Below, one piece after another: positions 48,660-58,487 of a stretch of DNA of 64,000 nucleotides (within the stretch, counting starts at the first letter, position 1; each line of letters opens with the position of its first letter). The notes beneath the pieces were generated by a model, which saw nothing but the letters and a program-made list of their open reading frames with translations, ran no database searches and was not told the DNA's origin. This stretch comes from Rhodanobacter denitrificans (GTDB lineage: Bacteria > Pseudomonadota > Gammaproteobacteria > Xanthomonadales > Rhodanobacteraceae): the NCBI GenBank assembly GCA_017848855.1, contig JAFIHF010000032.1, positions 186,001-250,000 on the forward strand. The letters run 5' to 3'. The position numbers and the translations under genes are program-made.

Positions 48660-49634
48660 ATGGCCCCGATCTACTCCCGCATCATCGCCACCGGCAGCGC
48701 GCTGCCCGAGCGCGTGGTCAGCAACGCCGATCTGGAGAAGATCGTCGACACCAGCGACGAATGGATCCGCACCCGCACCGGCATCCGCCAGCGCCACATC
48801 GCCGCCGACGGCCAGACCACCGGCGACCTGGCCTTCCTCGCCGCGCAGCGCGCGCTGGAGGCGGCCGGGGTGAAGGCCGCCGAGCTGGACCTGATCGTGC
48901 TGGGCACCACCACGCCCGACATCATCTTCCCGTCCACCGCCTGCCTGGTGCAGGCGCGCCTGGGCGCGAACGGCTGCGCCGCGTTCGACGTCAACGCCGC
49001 CTGCTCGGGCTTCATGTACGCACTCGGCATCGCCGACAAGTTCGTCAAGAGCGGCCAGTCGAAGAAGGTGCTGGTGATCGGCGCCGAGACGCTGACCCGC
49101 ATGATCGACTGGAACGAGCGCGAAACCTGCGTGCTGTTCGGCGACGGCGCCGGCGCGGTGGTGCTGGAAGCCTCCAGCGAACCGGGCATCCACGCCACCT
49201 GCCTGCACGCCGACGGCGGCTACAAGGAGCTGCTGTGGAACCCGGTCGGCGTGTCGACGGGTTTCAAGGACGAGCCCAACCACGGCGTGCGCATCCGCAT
49301 GGCCGGCCGCGAGGTGTTCAAGGTCGCGGTGAAGACGCTCGACGCGCTGGTCGACGAGACCCTGCAGGCCGCCGGCATGCACGAATCGGACATCGACTGG
49401 CTGATCCCGCACCAGGCCAACCTGCGCATCATCGAGGCCACCGCGAAGCGGCTGGCGATGCCGATGGAGCGCGTGATCGTCACCGTCGACCAGCACGCCA
49501 ACACCTCCTCCGGCTCGGTGCCGCTGGCGCTCGACTACGCCGTGCGCTCGGGCAAGGTGCAACGCGGCCAGAACCTGCTGCTGGAAGCCTTTGGCGGCGG
49601 CTTCACTTGGGCCTCGGCGTTGTTGCGGTTCTAA
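48660..49634 (+). CDS. fabH: 3-oxoacyl-ACP synthase III (KASIII)
   Basis: 324 residues. Catalytic Cys lies in FDVNAACSGFMYAL, His in WLIPHQANLRI, Asn in HANTSSGSVPLAL. It starts fatty-acid synthesis by condensing acetyl-CoA with malonyl-ACP. The ATG at 48660 gives the family N-terminus MAPIYSRIIATGSALPE; an ATG at 48603 adds 19 atypical residues. plsX, often between rpmF and fabH elsewhere, is absent. Confidence 0.95.
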   Translation: MAPIYSRIIATGSALPERVVSNADLEKIVDTSDEWIRTRTGIRQRHIAADGQTTGDLAFLAAQRALEAAGVKAAELDLIVLGTTTPDIIFPSTACLVQARLGANGCAAFDVNAACSGFMYALGIADKFVKSGQSKKVLVIGAETLTRMIDWNERETCVLFGDGAGAVVLEASSEPGIHATCLHADGGYKELLWNPVGVSTGFKDEPNHGVRIRMAGREVFKVAVKTLDALVDETLQAAGMHESDIDWLIPHQANLRIIEATAKRLAMPMERVIVTVDQHANTSSGSVPLALDYAVRSGKVQRGQNLLLEAFGGGFTWASALLRF

Positions 49635-49639
49635 AGGCC

Positions 49640-49681
49640 GGGACTCGGGACTCGGGACTCGGGACTCGGGACTCGGGACTC
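49640..49681. repeat. Heptanucleotide array (GGGACTC)x6
   Basis: Six perfect GGGACTC units five bases after the fabH stop, the same unit as the array at 40868-40923. Confidence 0.97.
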
Positions 49682-49698
49682 GGAAAAGCCGTGCCGCC

Positions 49699-49746
49699 GA
49701 ACTCCCTCTCCCCCGGCTGCGCCGGGGGAGAGGGTTGGGGTGAGGG
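49699..49746. repeat. CCCTCTCC-type palindromic repeat between fabH and fabD
   Basis: CTCTCCCCCGGC-tgc-GCCGGGGGAGAG hairpin followed by GGTTGGGGTGAGGGG. Same family as 8459-8507 and 38740-38780. Together with the heptamer array it fills the gap inside the fab operon. Confidence 0.8.
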
Positions 49747-49780
49747 GGAAGCTTTTCGCTTTTGAGATGGAGAAGATTTG

Positions 49781-50731
49781 ATGACCACCACCCATTCCAA
49801 CCTCGCCTTCGTCTTCCCCGGCCAGGGTTCGCAGTCGGTCGGCATGCTGGCCGAGCTGGCCGCGGCCCACGCCGAGGTCAAGGCGACGTTCGACGAAGCC
49901 TCGCAAGGCGCCGGCGTCGACCTGTGGGCGCTCAGCCAGCAGGGGCCGGAAGAGCAGCTCAACCGCACCGAGCACACCCAACCCGCGCTGCTCGCGGCCA
50001 GCGTGGCCGTGTGGCGCGTGTGGCGGAAGCTGGGCGGCGCGCAGCCGGCGCAGCTCGCCGGCCACAGCCTCGGCGAATACAGCGCGCTGGTCTGCGCCGG
50101 CGCGCTGTCGCTGCACGACGCGGCGGCGCTGGTGGCCGAACGCGGCCGCCTGATGCAGGCGGCGGTGCCGGCGGGCGTGGGTGCGATGGCGGCGATCCTG
50201 GGTGGCGACGACGCGCAGATCGCGCAGGTCTGCGAGGACGTTGCGCAAGGCCAGGTGGTGGCGCCGGCCAACTACAACTCGCCGGGCCAGCTGGTGATCG
50301 CGGGCAACGCCGAGGCGGTGGATCGCGCGCTGGCGAAGCTCGCCGAATTGGGCGTAAAGAAGGCCATCAAGCTCGCCGTGTCGGTGCCTTCGCACTGCAT
50401 GCTGATGCGCGAGGCGGCGGACAAGCTGGGCGAGCGCATGGCCGCGCTCGCATGGCAATCGCCCGCGATCCCGGTGATCCAGAACGCCGAGGCGAAGAGC
50501 TACGGCACGCTGGACGAAATCCGCGGCGCGCTGCAGCGCCAGCTCTACCTGCCGGTGCGCTGGACGCAGTGCGTGCAGCAGCTCGCCGCCGGCGGCGCCA
50601 CGCGCCTCGCCGAATGCGGCCCGGGCAAGGTGCTGGCCGGCCTCGCCAAGCGCATCGACAAGTCGCTGGAAGCGCGCGCGCTCGGCACGCCGGCCGAGTT
50701 CGACGCCGCGTTGGCCGACTGGCGCGGCTGA
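49781..50731 (+). CDS. fabD: Malonyl-CoA:ACP transacylase
   Basis: 316 residues: VFPGQGSQSVGM, the nucleophile GHSLGEYSALV (Ser near 93), His in SVPSHCMLM, and PVIQNAEA. It loads malonate onto ACP. GGAGAAG is seven bases before ATG 49781; a TTG three bases earlier is a less likely start. An intrinsic terminator follows. Confidence 0.95.
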   Translation: MTTTHSNLAFVFPGQGSQSVGMLAELAAAHAEVKATFDEASQGAGVDLWALSQQGPEEQLNRTEHTQPALLAASVAVWRVWRKLGGAQPAQLAGHSLGEYSALVCAGALSLHDAAALVAERGRLMQAAVPAGVGAMAAILGGDDAQIAQVCEDVAQGQVVAPANYNSPGQLVIAGNAEAVDRALAKLAELGVKKAIKLAVSVPSHCMLMREAADKLGERMAALAWQSPAIPVIQNAEAKSYGTLDEIRGALQRQLYLPVRWTQCVQQLAAGGATRLAECGPGKVLAGLAKRIDKSLEARALGTPAEFDAALADWRG

Positions 50732-50748
50732 GCGCGAAGTACCGCATG

Positions 50749-50773
50749 AAAGGGCGCGCTTGACGCGCCTTTT
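50749..50773 (+). terminator. Intrinsic terminator after fabD
   Basis: AAAGGGCGCG-cttga-CGCGCCTTTTC: a 10-bp stem with a T-rich distal arm 17 bp after the fabD stop. It isolates fabHD from the inserted cassette and from fabG. Confidence 0.75.
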
Positions 50774-50785
50774 CATCAGCGTATT

Positions 50786-50805
50786 ATTCAACCAAAAGGT
50801 TGAAT
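50786..50805 (+). promoter_or_regulatory. ArsR-type operator overlapping -10, ribosome site and start codon
   Basis: ATTCAACC-AAAA-GGTTGAAT is a perfect 20-bp palindrome. It touches a TATTAT -10-like box (50782-50787), includes the AAAAGG ribosome site and ends on the first bases of the arsR-like start codon. Palindromes of this TTCAACC...GGTTGAA form are typical of the ArsR proteins paired with SRPBCC genes. Binding would block both transcription and its own start. Confidence 0.75.
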
Positions 50806-51154
50806 GAATGACGCCATGTCGAACCTCGATCTCGCCTTCGCCGCGCTCGCCGATCCCACCCGCCGCCGCATCGTGGCGCGGCTGACCCGCGGCGAGTTGC
50901 GCGTGACCGATCTCGCGCAGCCGTTCGCGATGTCGCTCAACGCGGTGTCCAAGCACGTCAAGGTGCTGGAGGGCGCGGGCCTGGTACGCCGCCGCCGCGA
51001 GGGCCGCGAGCACTACCTGCGCCTGCGCGCCGCGCCGCTGCGCGAAGTCGCCAAATGGACTTCGCAGTACGAACGCTTCTGGAACCAGCGCCTCGACGCG
51101 CTGGGCAGGTTCCTCGACCAGCAGCAGGAGAACGACGATGAAGGGTCGCAATGA
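50804..51154 (+). CDS. ArsR-family winged-helix regulator
   Basis: 116 residues. The winged helix is 'LADPTRRRIVARLTRGELRVTDLAQPFAMSLNAVSKHVKVLEGAGLV', then RRRREGREHYLRL (wing). No CxC metal site is seen, so it belongs to the SRPBCC-linked class and not to the arsenic sensors. It overlaps the SRPBCC gene by 17 bp. The perfect palindrome at its start suggests autorepression. Confidence 0.92.
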   Translation: MNDAMSNLDLAFAALADPTRRRIVARLTRGELRVTDLAQPFAMSLNAVSKHVKVLEGAGLVRRRREGREHYLRLRAAPLREVAKWTSQYERFWNQRLDALGRFLDQQQENDDEGSQ

Positions 51155-51581
51155 AAGCGCCATGGGTTCGTTTCGGCTGGAGATCCCGCGCAGCTACGAC
51201 GCCTCGCCCGAGCGGGTGTTCCGCGCGTGGACCGATCCGGCCAGCCTGAAGGCCTGGTTGGCGGAGGGCGGCGACGTGGTCGCCGATCCGCGCCCGAACG
51301 GCCTGTTCTATCTCGGCATGCTGCACTCGGGCGGGATCCGCCCGCACTACGGCCGCTACCTGTGCGTGGAAAGTCCGCGCCTGCTCGAATTCACCTGGGT
51401 CAGCGAGCACACGCAGGGCAAGGAATCGGTGGTCACGCTGGAGTTCACGCCGCGCGGCAAGCAGACCGAATTGCGCCTGACCCACGAAGGACTGCCCGAC
51501 GAGCGGGCGGCGATGGATCACACCGAGGGCTGGACGTTCTTCCTCGACACGCTGGTGACGCGGTTGTCAGGGGAGGGCTGA
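51138..51581 (+). CDS. SRPBCC (AHSA1-like) protein
   Basis: 147 residues with the START-like fold: FRLEIPRSYDASPERVFRAWTDPASLKAWL, a central RLLEFTWVSEH strand and the C-terminal helix HTEGWTFFLDTLVTRL. The cavity binds hydrophobic ligands; substrate unknown. Coupled to the ArsR gene. Confidence 0.9.
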   Translation: MKGRNESAMGSFRLEIPRSYDASPERVFRAWTDPASLKAWLAEGGDVVADPRPNGLFYLGMLHSGGIRPHYGRYLCVESPRLLEFTWVSEHTQGKESVVTLEFTPRGKQTELRLTHEGLPDERAAMDHTEGWTFFLDTLVTRLSGEG

Positions 51582-51584
51582 GCC

Positions 51585-51767
51585 ATGTGCCCGATCTGCA
51601 TGAGTGTCGCGGCGGCCGTGCTGGCCGGCACCGGCTCGGCCGGCGGCGTGGCGACCCTGCTGGCCACGAAGTGGCGTCGCCACCGTCGCGGTGATGCCGC
51701 ACGCGCGACCGGAAGGCCGGCGCCGAACATCGATTTGCAGCCGAACAAGGCGGGAGGCAAGCCATGA
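51585..51767 (+). CDS. Small CPxC protein
   Basis: 60 residues: MCPICMSVAAAVLAGTGSAGGVATLL, a CPxC motif followed by a hydrophobic Gly/Ala-rich helix and a basic tail. Similar small proteins occur next to DUF899 genes. GGAGGG precedes the ATG, which is three bases after the SRPBCC stop. Function unknown; the CPxC could be a thiol or metal site. Confidence 0.72.
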   Translation: MCPICMSVAAAVLAGTGSAGGVATLLATKWRRHRRGDAARATGRPAPNIDLQPNKAGGKP

Positions 51768-52600
51768 ATGACAAATCCAACGACACGGTGCGCGGGCACC
51801 GGCTCGCATCGCGCGAGGAATGGCTCCGGGCGCGCCTCGAACTGTTGCGCGAGGAGAAGGCGCTGACCCGGCGCAGCGACGAACTGGCGCGCCAACGGCG
51901 GGCGCTGCCGTGGGTGCGCGTGGGCAAGGACTATCGCTTCGACACCGACGCCGGCGTCGCCACGCTGGCGGAGCTGTTCAAGGGCCGCTCGCAGCTGCTG
52001 GTCTACCACTTCATGTTCGGCCCCGACTACACGGCGGGCTGCCCGTCCTGCTCGTCGATCGCCGACGGCTTCAACGGCATCGTCGCGCACCTGGAAAACC
52101 ACGACGTGGCGTTCACCGCGATATCGCGCGCGCCGCTGGCGAAGCTGCAGGCGTACCGGCAGCGGATGGGCTGGACATTTCCGTGGGCGTCCTCGTTCGG
52201 CAGCGACTTCAATCTCGATTTCGCGGTGGGCATCACCGAAGCGCAGCAGCGCGAAGGCGGCGCGGAATACAACTATCGGCGCGAGGCCGCCGCGCCGAAC
52301 CCGCAGACGCCGGATGGCCCGAGCACGCGATTCGGCGGCGAGCATCCGGTTTCGCAGTTCGCACGGATGTGCGGCACCGACCCGTTCACCTACATCCGCG
52401 AACGGCCAGGCATGAGCGCCTTCGCGCTCGAGGATGGCGTCGTGTACCACGCGTACTCCACCTATGCGCGCGGGCTGGATGCGCTGTGGGGCATGTACCA
52501 GTGGCTGGATCGCGCGCCGCTGGGGCGCAACGAGGCGGCCGGCCCGTGGTGGCGGCGCCACGACGAGTACGCCGGCGCCGGCTCCGCCTGCTGTCGATAG
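51764..52600 (+). CDS. DUF899 thioredoxin-like protein
   Basis: 278 residues. The family start 'REEWLRARLELLREEKALTRRSDELARQRRALPWV' is followed by a thioredoxin-like domain with MFGPDYTAGCPSCSSIADGF (CPSC). Often found with SRPBCC/ArsR genes. Activity unknown; the CxxC fits a thiol-disulfide role. Coupled to the small CPxC gene by ATGA. Confidence 0.88.
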   Translation: MNDKSNDTVRGHRLASREEWLRARLELLREEKALTRRSDELARQRRALPWVRVGKDYRFDTDAGVATLAELFKGRSQLLVYHFMFGPDYTAGCPSCSSIADGFNGIVAHLENHDVAFTAISRAPLAKLQAYRQRMGWTFPWASSFGSDFNLDFAVGITEAQQREGGAEYNYRREAAAPNPQTPDGPSTRFGGEHPVSQFARMCGTDPFTYIRERPGMSAFALEDGVVYHAYSTYARGLDALWGMYQWLDRAPLGRNEAAGPWWRRHDEYAGAGSACCR

Positions 52601-52661
52601 CGTGGAGCGCGGTGCCGTTTCCGTGTAAGGTTCGCGGCTTGAATCCTCACGGAACACGGCG

Positions 52662-53405
52662 ATGGACAAGACTTTGACGGGCGAAATCGCGCTGGTGACC
52701 GGCGCCAGCCGCGGCATCGGCGCGGCGATCGCGGACGAACTGGCGGCGATGGGCGCCACCGTGATCGGCACCGCCACCAGCGAGAACGGCGCGGCCGCGA
52801 TCGGCGAGCGGCTGGCCGCGCACGGCGGCCACGGCCGCGTGCTGGACGTGACCGACGCCGCCGCGGTGGACGCGCTGATCGACGGCATCGCCAAGGAATT
52901 CGGCGCGGTGAGCATCCTGGTCAACAACGCGGGCATCACCCGCGACCAGCTGTTGATGCGCATGCCCGAGGCGGACTGGCAGGCGATCCTCGACACCAAC
53001 CTGAGCTCGGTGTTCCGCACCTCCAAGGCGGTGATGCGCGGCATGATGAAGGCGCGCAAGGGCCGCATCATCTCGATCGCCTCGGTGATCGGCTTGACCG
53101 GCAATCCCGGCCAGTCGAACTACGCGGCGGCGAAGGCCGGCATCATCGCGTTCTCCAAGAGCCTCGCGCGCGAGATCGGTTCGCGCGGCATCACCGTGAA
53201 CGTGGTGGCGCCGGGCTTCATCGACACCGACATGACCCGCGCGTTGCCCGAATCGGCGAAGCAAGGCCTGCTCGGCCAGATCGCGCTGGGCCGCCTCGGC
53301 GAGGCCGGCGACATCGCCAAGGCGGTGGGCTTCCTCGCCTCGCCGGCGGCGAGCTACATCACCGGCGAGACGCTGCACGTCAACGGCGGCATGTACATGC
53401 CCTGA
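52662..53405 (+). CDS. fabG: 3-oxoacyl-ACP reductase
   Basis: 247 residues: [12 protein letters not shown], catalytic Ser in ISIASVIG, YxxxK as YAAAKAG. NADPH-dependent reduction of 3-oxoacyl-ACP. It resumes the fab order after the cassette. The 61-bp gap before it contains a TAAGGT -10-like box, so it may have its own promoter; I cannot confirm this. Confidence 0.95.
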   Translation: MDKTLTGEIALVTGASRGIGAAIADELAAMGATVIGTATSENGAAAIGERLAAHGGHGRVLDVTDAAAVDALIDGIAKEFGAVSILVNNAGITRDQLLMRMPEADWQAILDTNLSSVFRTSKAVMRGMMKARKGRIISIASVIGLTGNPGQSNYAAAKAGIIAFSKSLAREIGSRGITVNVVAPGFIDTDMTRALPESAKQGLLGQIALGRLGEAGDIAKAVGFLASPAASYITGETLHVNGGMYMP

Positions 53406-53579
53406 GGCGCCGCAGCCGCCGCGCGGCAGTTTCAAACGCCGCCGTTTCCATACGGCCGCGCATGACAAAACTGTCGCGCATGGCCGCATTTTCGGCGACA
53501 ATCGCGTTTTCGCGTCGGCATGCGATGCCGGCTTCGCAGCATCCACGGCGGGTGCGTGGCGGCCTCGCGGTTTCGCCAC

Positions 53580-53585
53580 TACAAT
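53580..53585 (+). promoter_or_regulatory. Putative acpP -10 box
   Basis: TACAAT, 62 bp upstream of the acpP ATG in a 240-bp gap between fabG and acpP that holds no gene. No clear -35. High acpP expression would need its own promoter. Confidence 0.4.
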
Positions 53586-53646
53586 CCGCCGGTCTTTGTC
53601 GGCCGCGAGCCGGCGTACAACCCTTTCTCCGTGGAGGTTTTGCAAC

Positions 53647-53886
53647 ATGAGCACCATCGAAGAGCGCGTCAAGAAGATCGTCGTCGAGCAGCTGGGCGTG
53701 AAGGAAGACGAAGTCACCGCAAATGCCTCGTTCGTGGACGACCTGGGCGCCGACTCGCTCGACACCGTCGAGCTGGTGATGGCCCTCGAGGAAGAGTTCG
53801 AGACCGAAATCCCGGACGAGGACGCCGAGAAGATCACCACCGTGCAGCAGGCCGTGGACTACATCAAGGCCCACACCAAGGAATGA
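53647..53886 (+). CDS. acpP: Acyl carrier protein
   Basis: 79 residues, strongly acidic. The phosphopantetheine site is [20 protein letters not shown] (Ser37). GGAGG is nine bases before the ATG. The carrier of all fatty-acid intermediates. Confidence 0.98.
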   Translation: MSTIEERVKKIVVEQLGVKEDEVTANASFVDDLGADSLDTVELVMALEEEFETEIPDEDAEKITTVQQAVDYIKAHTKE

Positions 53887-53939
53887 CCGATCGTCGGCAG
53901 GACGGCGCAGCCGCGCTGCCTACGTAGCGACACCGGAAG

Positions 53940-53963
53940 CTGCGCCGACACGGCGCAGTTTTC
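53940..53963 (+). terminator. Intrinsic terminator between acpP and fabF
   Basis: CTGCGCCG-aca-CGGCGCAGTTTTC, an 8-bp GC stem and T4, 53 bp after the acpP stop. Confidence 0.85.
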
Positions 53964-54071
53964 GTTTCTGCAATCTGCCACGTCCGAACCCGTATGGTAT
54001 GCGGCGGACATCCGCGAATTGCGGGAGACGGCCGCGGGCCGGCGCTCCCCGGAACCCGAAGGAACAACAGC

Positions 54072-55310
54072 ATGAGCAAGCGACGCGTGGTAGTCACCGG
54101 CATGGGCATCGTCTCGCCGGTCGGCAACGATCTGTCCAGCGCCTGGGGCAACATCCTCAAGGGCGTCAGCGGCATCGGCGCGGTCACGCACTTCGATGCC
54201 AGCAACTACGCCACCCGCATCGCCGGCCAGGTGAAGGATTTCAACCCCACCGACTGGGTGTCGCCGAAAGACGTCAAGAAGATGGACCACTTCATCCAGT
54301 ACGGCATCGCCGCGGGCACCCAGGCCCTGCGCGATTCCGGGCTGGAGATCACCGAGGCGAACGCGCCGCGCATCGGCGCGGCGGTGGGCGCCGGCATCGG
54401 CGGCCTGAACACCATCGAGGACACCTCGATCGAGCTGCACGAGAAGGGCCCGCGCCGCGTCTCGCCGTTCTTCGTGCCCAGCTCGATCATCAACATGGTC
54501 TCGGGCTACCTGTCGATCATGTTCGGCCTGAAGGGCCCGAACATCGCCTGCGTCACCGCCTGCGCCACCGCCACCCACAACATCGGCCTGGCCGCGCGCA
54601 TGATCCAGTACGGCGACGCCGACGCGATGGTGGCCGGCGGCGCCGAGTTCGCCACCACCGGCACCGCGATGGCGGGCTTCTGTTCGGCCAAGGCCATGTC
54701 CACCCGCAACGACGAGCCGGCCAAGGCCAGCCGCCCGTGGGACAAGGACCGCGACGGCTTCGTGCTTTCCGACGGCGCCGGCGTGCTGGTGCTGGAGGAA
54801 TACGAACACGCCAGGGCGCGCGGCGCGCGCATCTACGCCGAGCTCACCGGCTACGGCATGAGCGGCGACGCCTACCACATCACCGCGCCCAGCGAGGGCG
54901 GCGAGGGCGCGGCGCGCTGCATGGAGAACGCGCTGCACGACGGCGGCGTCAACCCGACCGAGGTGCAGTACATCAACGCGCACGGCACCTCCACGCCGCT
55001 GGGCGACCTGGGCGAAGTGCTGGCCGCCAAGCGCGTGTTCGGCGACCACGCCTACAAGCTCGCGATGAGCTCCACCAAGTCGATCACCGGCCACCTGCTC
55101 GGCGCGGCCGGCGGCGTGGAGGCGATCTTCTCGATCCTCGCGCTGCGCGACCAGGTGCTGCCGCCCACGATCAACCTCGACGAGCCGGGCGAGGGCTGCG
55201 ACCTCGACTTCGTGGCGCACAGCGCGCGCGAGGCCAAGCTGGACGTGGCGATCTCCAACTCCTTCGGCTTCGGCGGCACCAACGGCACGCTGGTTTTCCG
55301 CCGCGTGTGA
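54072..55310 (+). CDS. fabF: 3-oxoacyl-ACP synthase II (KASII)
   Basis: 412 residues. Active-site Cys in [14 protein letters not shown], His in [13 protein letters not shown] and His in [13 protein letters not shown]. Elongates acyl-ACP. The pabB start overlaps its stop (GTGA). Confidence 0.97.
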   Translation: MSKRRVVVTGMGIVSPVGNDLSSAWGNILKGVSGIGAVTHFDASNYATRIAGQVKDFNPTDWVSPKDVKKMDHFIQYGIAAGTQALRDSGLEITEANAPRIGAAVGAGIGGLNTIEDTSIELHEKGPRRVSPFFVPSSIINMVSGYLSIMFGLKGPNIACVTACATATHNIGLAARMIQYGDADAMVAGGAEFATTGTAMAGFCSAKAMSTRNDEPAKASRPWDKDRDGFVLSDGAGVLVLEEYEHARARGARIYAELTGYGMSGDAYHITAPSEGGEGAARCMENALHDGGVNPTEVQYINAHGTSTPLGDLGEVLAAKRVFGDHAYKLAMSSTKSITGHLLGAAGGVEAIFSILALRDQVLPPTINLDEPGEGCDLDFVAHSAREAKLDVAISNSFGFGGTNGTLVFRRV

Positions 55311-56656
55311 CCTGCGTCCGTCGCCGTGTATTGGGCGGCCGGCGCGATCTGCTCGCGCCGGCCGCCGCGTTTCCGCAGCGCTATCCCTGCCTGCTGCAGA
55401 GCGTGCTGCATGGCACGCCGCAGGCGCGCTTCGACCTGTTGTTTGCCTTCCCGCGCGACAGCCTGACGCTCGCCGCCGACGGCCGCGTGCGCAACGCCGC
55501 GGGCGAAGCGGTCGGTACGCGCTTTCTCGATGCGCTGGATGCCGCCTGGCAGGCCGAGCACCAGTCGCGCGAAGACGACGGCCTGCCGTTCCACGGCGGC
55601 TGGGCGCTGCTCCTGGGCTACGAGCTGGCGGGCGAGATCGAACCGAAGCTGCGCCTGCGCGCCGACGCCACGCTGCCGGTGGCGCTGGCCCTGCGCTGCC
55701 CGGCGGCGGCCATCGTCGACCATGCGCGCGACCGTACCGTGCTGGTGGCCGAGGCGGGCAGCGAGCACCTGCTCGATGCGCTGGAGGCCGATTTCGCGGC
55801 GACGCCCGCGATTCCCGCGTTGCCGACGCCACTGCGGTTGGAAGAGGATGAGCCGAAGCAATTCCTCGACGGCGTGGCGCGCATCCACGAGCACCTGCAC
55901 GCGGGCGACATCTTCCAGGTGAACCTGTCGCGCGCGTGGCGTGCGCGCTACGCCGATCCGCCGGCGCCGGCCGCGCTGCACGCCGCCCTGCGTCGCGCCA
56001 ACCCCGCACCGTTCGCGGGCCTGCTGCAGCAGCCGGGCTGGGCGATCGCCAGCTCCTCGCCGGAGCGCCTGGTGGAAGTGCGCGACGGCGTGGCGCAGAC
56101 CCGCCCGATCGCCGGCACGCGCCCACGCACCGCGGGCGACGACGACGTGGCGCGCATCCGCGAGCTCGCCGCGCATCCCAAGGAACGCGCCGAGCACGTG
56201 ATGCTGATCGACCTCGAACGCAACGACCTCGGCCGCGTCTGCGCGCCCGGCACGGTCGAGGTGGACGAGCTGATGACGGTGGAGAGCTACGCCCACGTGC
56301 ACCACATCGTCTCCAACGTGCGCGGCCGCCTGCGCGCGGGCGTGACGCCGGGGCAGGTGATCGCCGCGGTGTTCCCCGGCGGCACCATCACCGGCTGCCC
56401 CAAGGTGCGCTGCATGGAGATCATCGCCGCGCTGGAGGATGCGCCGCGCGGCGCCTACACCGGCGCGCTGGGCTATCTGGATCGCAACGGCGACATGGAC
56501 CTCAACATCCTGATCCGCACGCTCACGCTGGCCGGCGACACGGTGAGCCTGCGCGCCGGTGCCGGCATCGTGGCCGATTCGGTGGCGGAGAAGGAGCTGG
56601 ACGAAACCCGCGCCAAGGCGCGCGGCCTGCTGCGCGCGCTGGGGGCGGACGCATGA
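55307..56656 (+). CDS. pabB: Aminodeoxychorismate synthase component I
   Basis: 449 residues from GTG 55307, which overlaps the fabF stop by four bases. It has the chorismate-binding core: [47 protein letters not shown] and [15 protein letters not shown]. PabB with glutaminase PabA converts chorismate to aminodeoxychorismate for folate. The N-terminal tryptophan-site region is present. No earlier ATG exists in this frame after the fabF stop. Confidence 0.9.
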   Translation: MTCVRRRVLGGRRDLLAPAAAFPQRYPCLLQSVLHGTPQARFDLLFAFPRDSLTLAADGRVRNAAGEAVGTRFLDALDAAWQAEHQSREDDGLPFHGGWALLLGYELAGEIEPKLRLRADATLPVALALRCPAAAIVDHARDRTVLVAEAGSEHLLDALEADFAATPAIPALPTPLRLEEDEPKQFLDGVARIHEHLHAGDIFQVNLSRAWRARYADPPAPAALHAALRRANPAPFAGLLQQPGWAIASSSPERLVEVRDGVAQTRPIAGTRPRTAGDDDVARIRELAAHPKERAEHVMLIDLERNDLGRVCAPGTVEVDELMTVESYAHVHHIVSNVRGRLRAGVTPGQVIAAVFPGGTITGCPKVRCMEIIAALEDAPRGAYTGALGYLDRNGDMDLNILIRTLTLAGDTVSLRAGAGIVADSVAEKELDETRAKARGLLRALGADA

Positions 56657-57468
56657 TCCTGGTCGACGGCAAGCCGGGCGACCGCGTGCCCGCCAGCGAC
56701 CGTGGCCTGCTCTACGGCGACGGCCTGTTCGAGACGATCCGCTTCGTGGGCGAGGCTGCGCCGCTGTGGCCGCGCCATATGCAGCGCCTCGCCGCGGGCT
56801 GCGAACGCCTGCGCCTGCCTGCGCCCGACCCAGACCTGCTGCGGCGCGAAGCACAGATCGCCACGCAAGGCATGGCGCAGGCCGTGCTGCGCATCACGCT
56901 CACTCGCGGCAGTGGCACGCGCGGCTATGCGATGCCGGTGGCGCCGCGTCCCACGCGCATCGTGGCGGCATTCCCCATGCCGGCGCTGGAGGCGGCGCCG
57001 TACCGCGACGGCGTGCGCCTGCATCCGTGCACGATACGTCTCGCCGAGCAGCCGCTGCTCGCCGGCATCAAGCACCTCAACCGATTGGAGCAGGTGCTGG
57101 CGCGCGCCGAGTGGGACGATCCGGCGATCGCCGAGGGCCTGTTGTGCGATGCGCGCGGCAACGCGATCTCGGCCACCGCGGCGAACCTGTTCGCGGTAAT
57201 CGATGGCGTGCCGGTGACGCCCGCCGTGGACCGCTGCGGCGTGGCCGGCGTGCTGCGCGCGGAGTTGCTCGAAACCTTGCCGCGGGTCGAGGTGCGCGCG
57301 CTGCCGCTGGCCGAGTGCCTCGCCGCCGCCGAGCTCTTCCTAAGCTCCAGCGTTCGCGGCATCCTGCCGGTTCGGGCCGTGGGGGATAGGGTGTTCGCCC
57401 CCGGCCCGGTGGCCCGCGCGATGCAGGCGCATTGGCGCGGATTGGGCTTTTCGGTGGAGACGGCATGA
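56653..57468 (+). CDS. pabC: 4-amino-4-deoxychorismate lyase
   Basis: 271 residues, fold-type IV PLP enzyme. It begins [29 protein letters not shown] and has the PLP lysine in AGIKHLNRLEQVLA. Releases pyruvate to give p-aminobenzoate. ATGA overlap with pabB; the stop overlaps the mltG start. Confidence 0.93.
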   Translation: MILVDGKPGDRVPASDRGLLYGDGLFETIRFVGEAAPLWPRHMQRLAAGCERLRLPAPDPDLLRREAQIATQGMAQAVLRITLTRGSGTRGYAMPVAPRPTRIVAAFPMPALEAAPYRDGVRLHPCTIRLAEQPLLAGIKHLNRLEQVLARAEWDDPAIAEGLLCDARGNAISATAANLFAVIDGVPVTPAVDRCGVAGVLRAELLETLPRVEVRALPLAECLAAAELFLSSSVRGILPVRAVGDRVFAPGPVARAMQAHWRGLGFSVETA

Positions 57469-58487
57469 CCCGCAAGACCTGGCGCAACTCGATCCTGGCG
57501 GTGCTGCTGGCGCTGATCGGCCTCGCGGTGTGGGGCTGGCGCGACTACAGCCATTTCAGCACCGCGCCGCTGCATGTCGCCGCGCCGGGCGAAAGCATCG
57601 ACATCGGCCGCGGCAGCAGCTTCAAGGAAATCGTGCGCCAGCTGCGCGAGCAGCGGCTGAGCACCGCCTCGCCGCTGTACTGGCGCCTGCTGGCGGTCGA
57701 GATGCACGTGGCCGGCCGGCTGCACGCGGGCGAATACGCCACGCCGCCCGGCATCACGCCGCGCCAGCTGCTCGCGAACATGGCGGCGGGCAAGGTGCTG
57801 CAGCGCAATTTCACCATCGTCGACGGCTGGACCTTCCGCGAGCTGCTCGCGGCGCTGGGCAAGGCGGAGAAACTCCAGCACGCGACCGCCGGCCTCGACG
57901 ATGCCGCGATCATGCAGAAGCTCGGCGCGCCGGGCGAGCAGCCGGAGGGCCGCTTCCTGCCCGAAACCTACGCCTACGTGAAGGGCGACAGCGACCTCGA
58001 CCTCCTGCGTCGCGCGCACGCGGCGATGCAGAAGACGCTGGACGCGCTGTGGCCGGAGCGCGACAAGGATCTGCCGCTGGCCACGCCCTACGATGCGTTG
58101 ATCCTCGCCTCCATCGTGGAGAAGGAAACCGGCCGCGCCGACGAGCGCGCGAAGATCGCCGGCGTGTTCGTGCGCCGATTGGAAAATCACATGCTGCTGC
58201 AGACCGACCCCAGCGTGATCTACGGCACGGGCGACAGCTACCAGGGCAAGATCCACAAGGCCGACCTCACTACCGACACGCCGTACAACACCTACACCCG
58301 GCCCGGCCTGCCGCCCACGCCGATCGCGCTGCCGGGCAAGCCGGCGATCCTCGCGGCGCTGCATCCCGCGCCCGGCACCGCGCTGTATTTCGTGGCGCGC
58401 GGCGACGGCACCCACGTGTTCGCCGACACACTCGCCGAGCAGAACCGCAACGTGGCCTGCTACCAGTTGAAGCGGTGCAACCAGTGA
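57465..58487 (+). CDS. mltG: Endolytic peptidoglycan transglycosylase MltG
   Basis: 340 residues. Membrane anchor (RNSILAVLLALIGLAVWGW), LysM-like domain, and the YceG catalytic motif: LASIVEKETGRADERAKIAGVF with Glu in EKE, then TDPSVIYG and TPYNTYTRPGLPPTPI. MltG cuts nascent glycan strands in the periplasm. ATG 57465 overlaps the pabC stop. Confidence 0.95.
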   Translation: MTRKTWRNSILAVLLALIGLAVWGWRDYSHFSTAPLHVAAPGESIDIGRGSSFKEIVRQLREQRLSTASPLYWRLLAVEMHVAGRLHAGEYATPPGITPRQLLANMAAGKVLQRNFTIVDGWTFRELLAALGKAEKLQHATAGLDDAAIMQKLGAPGEQPEGRFLPETYAYVKGDSDLDLLRRAHAAMQKTLDALWPERDKDLPLATPYDALILASIVEKETGRADERAKIAGVFVRRLENHMLLQTDPSVIYGTGDSYQGKIHKADLTTDTPYNTYTRPGLPPTPIALPGKPAILAALHPAPGTALYFVARGDGTHVFADTLAEQNRNVACYQLKRCNQ

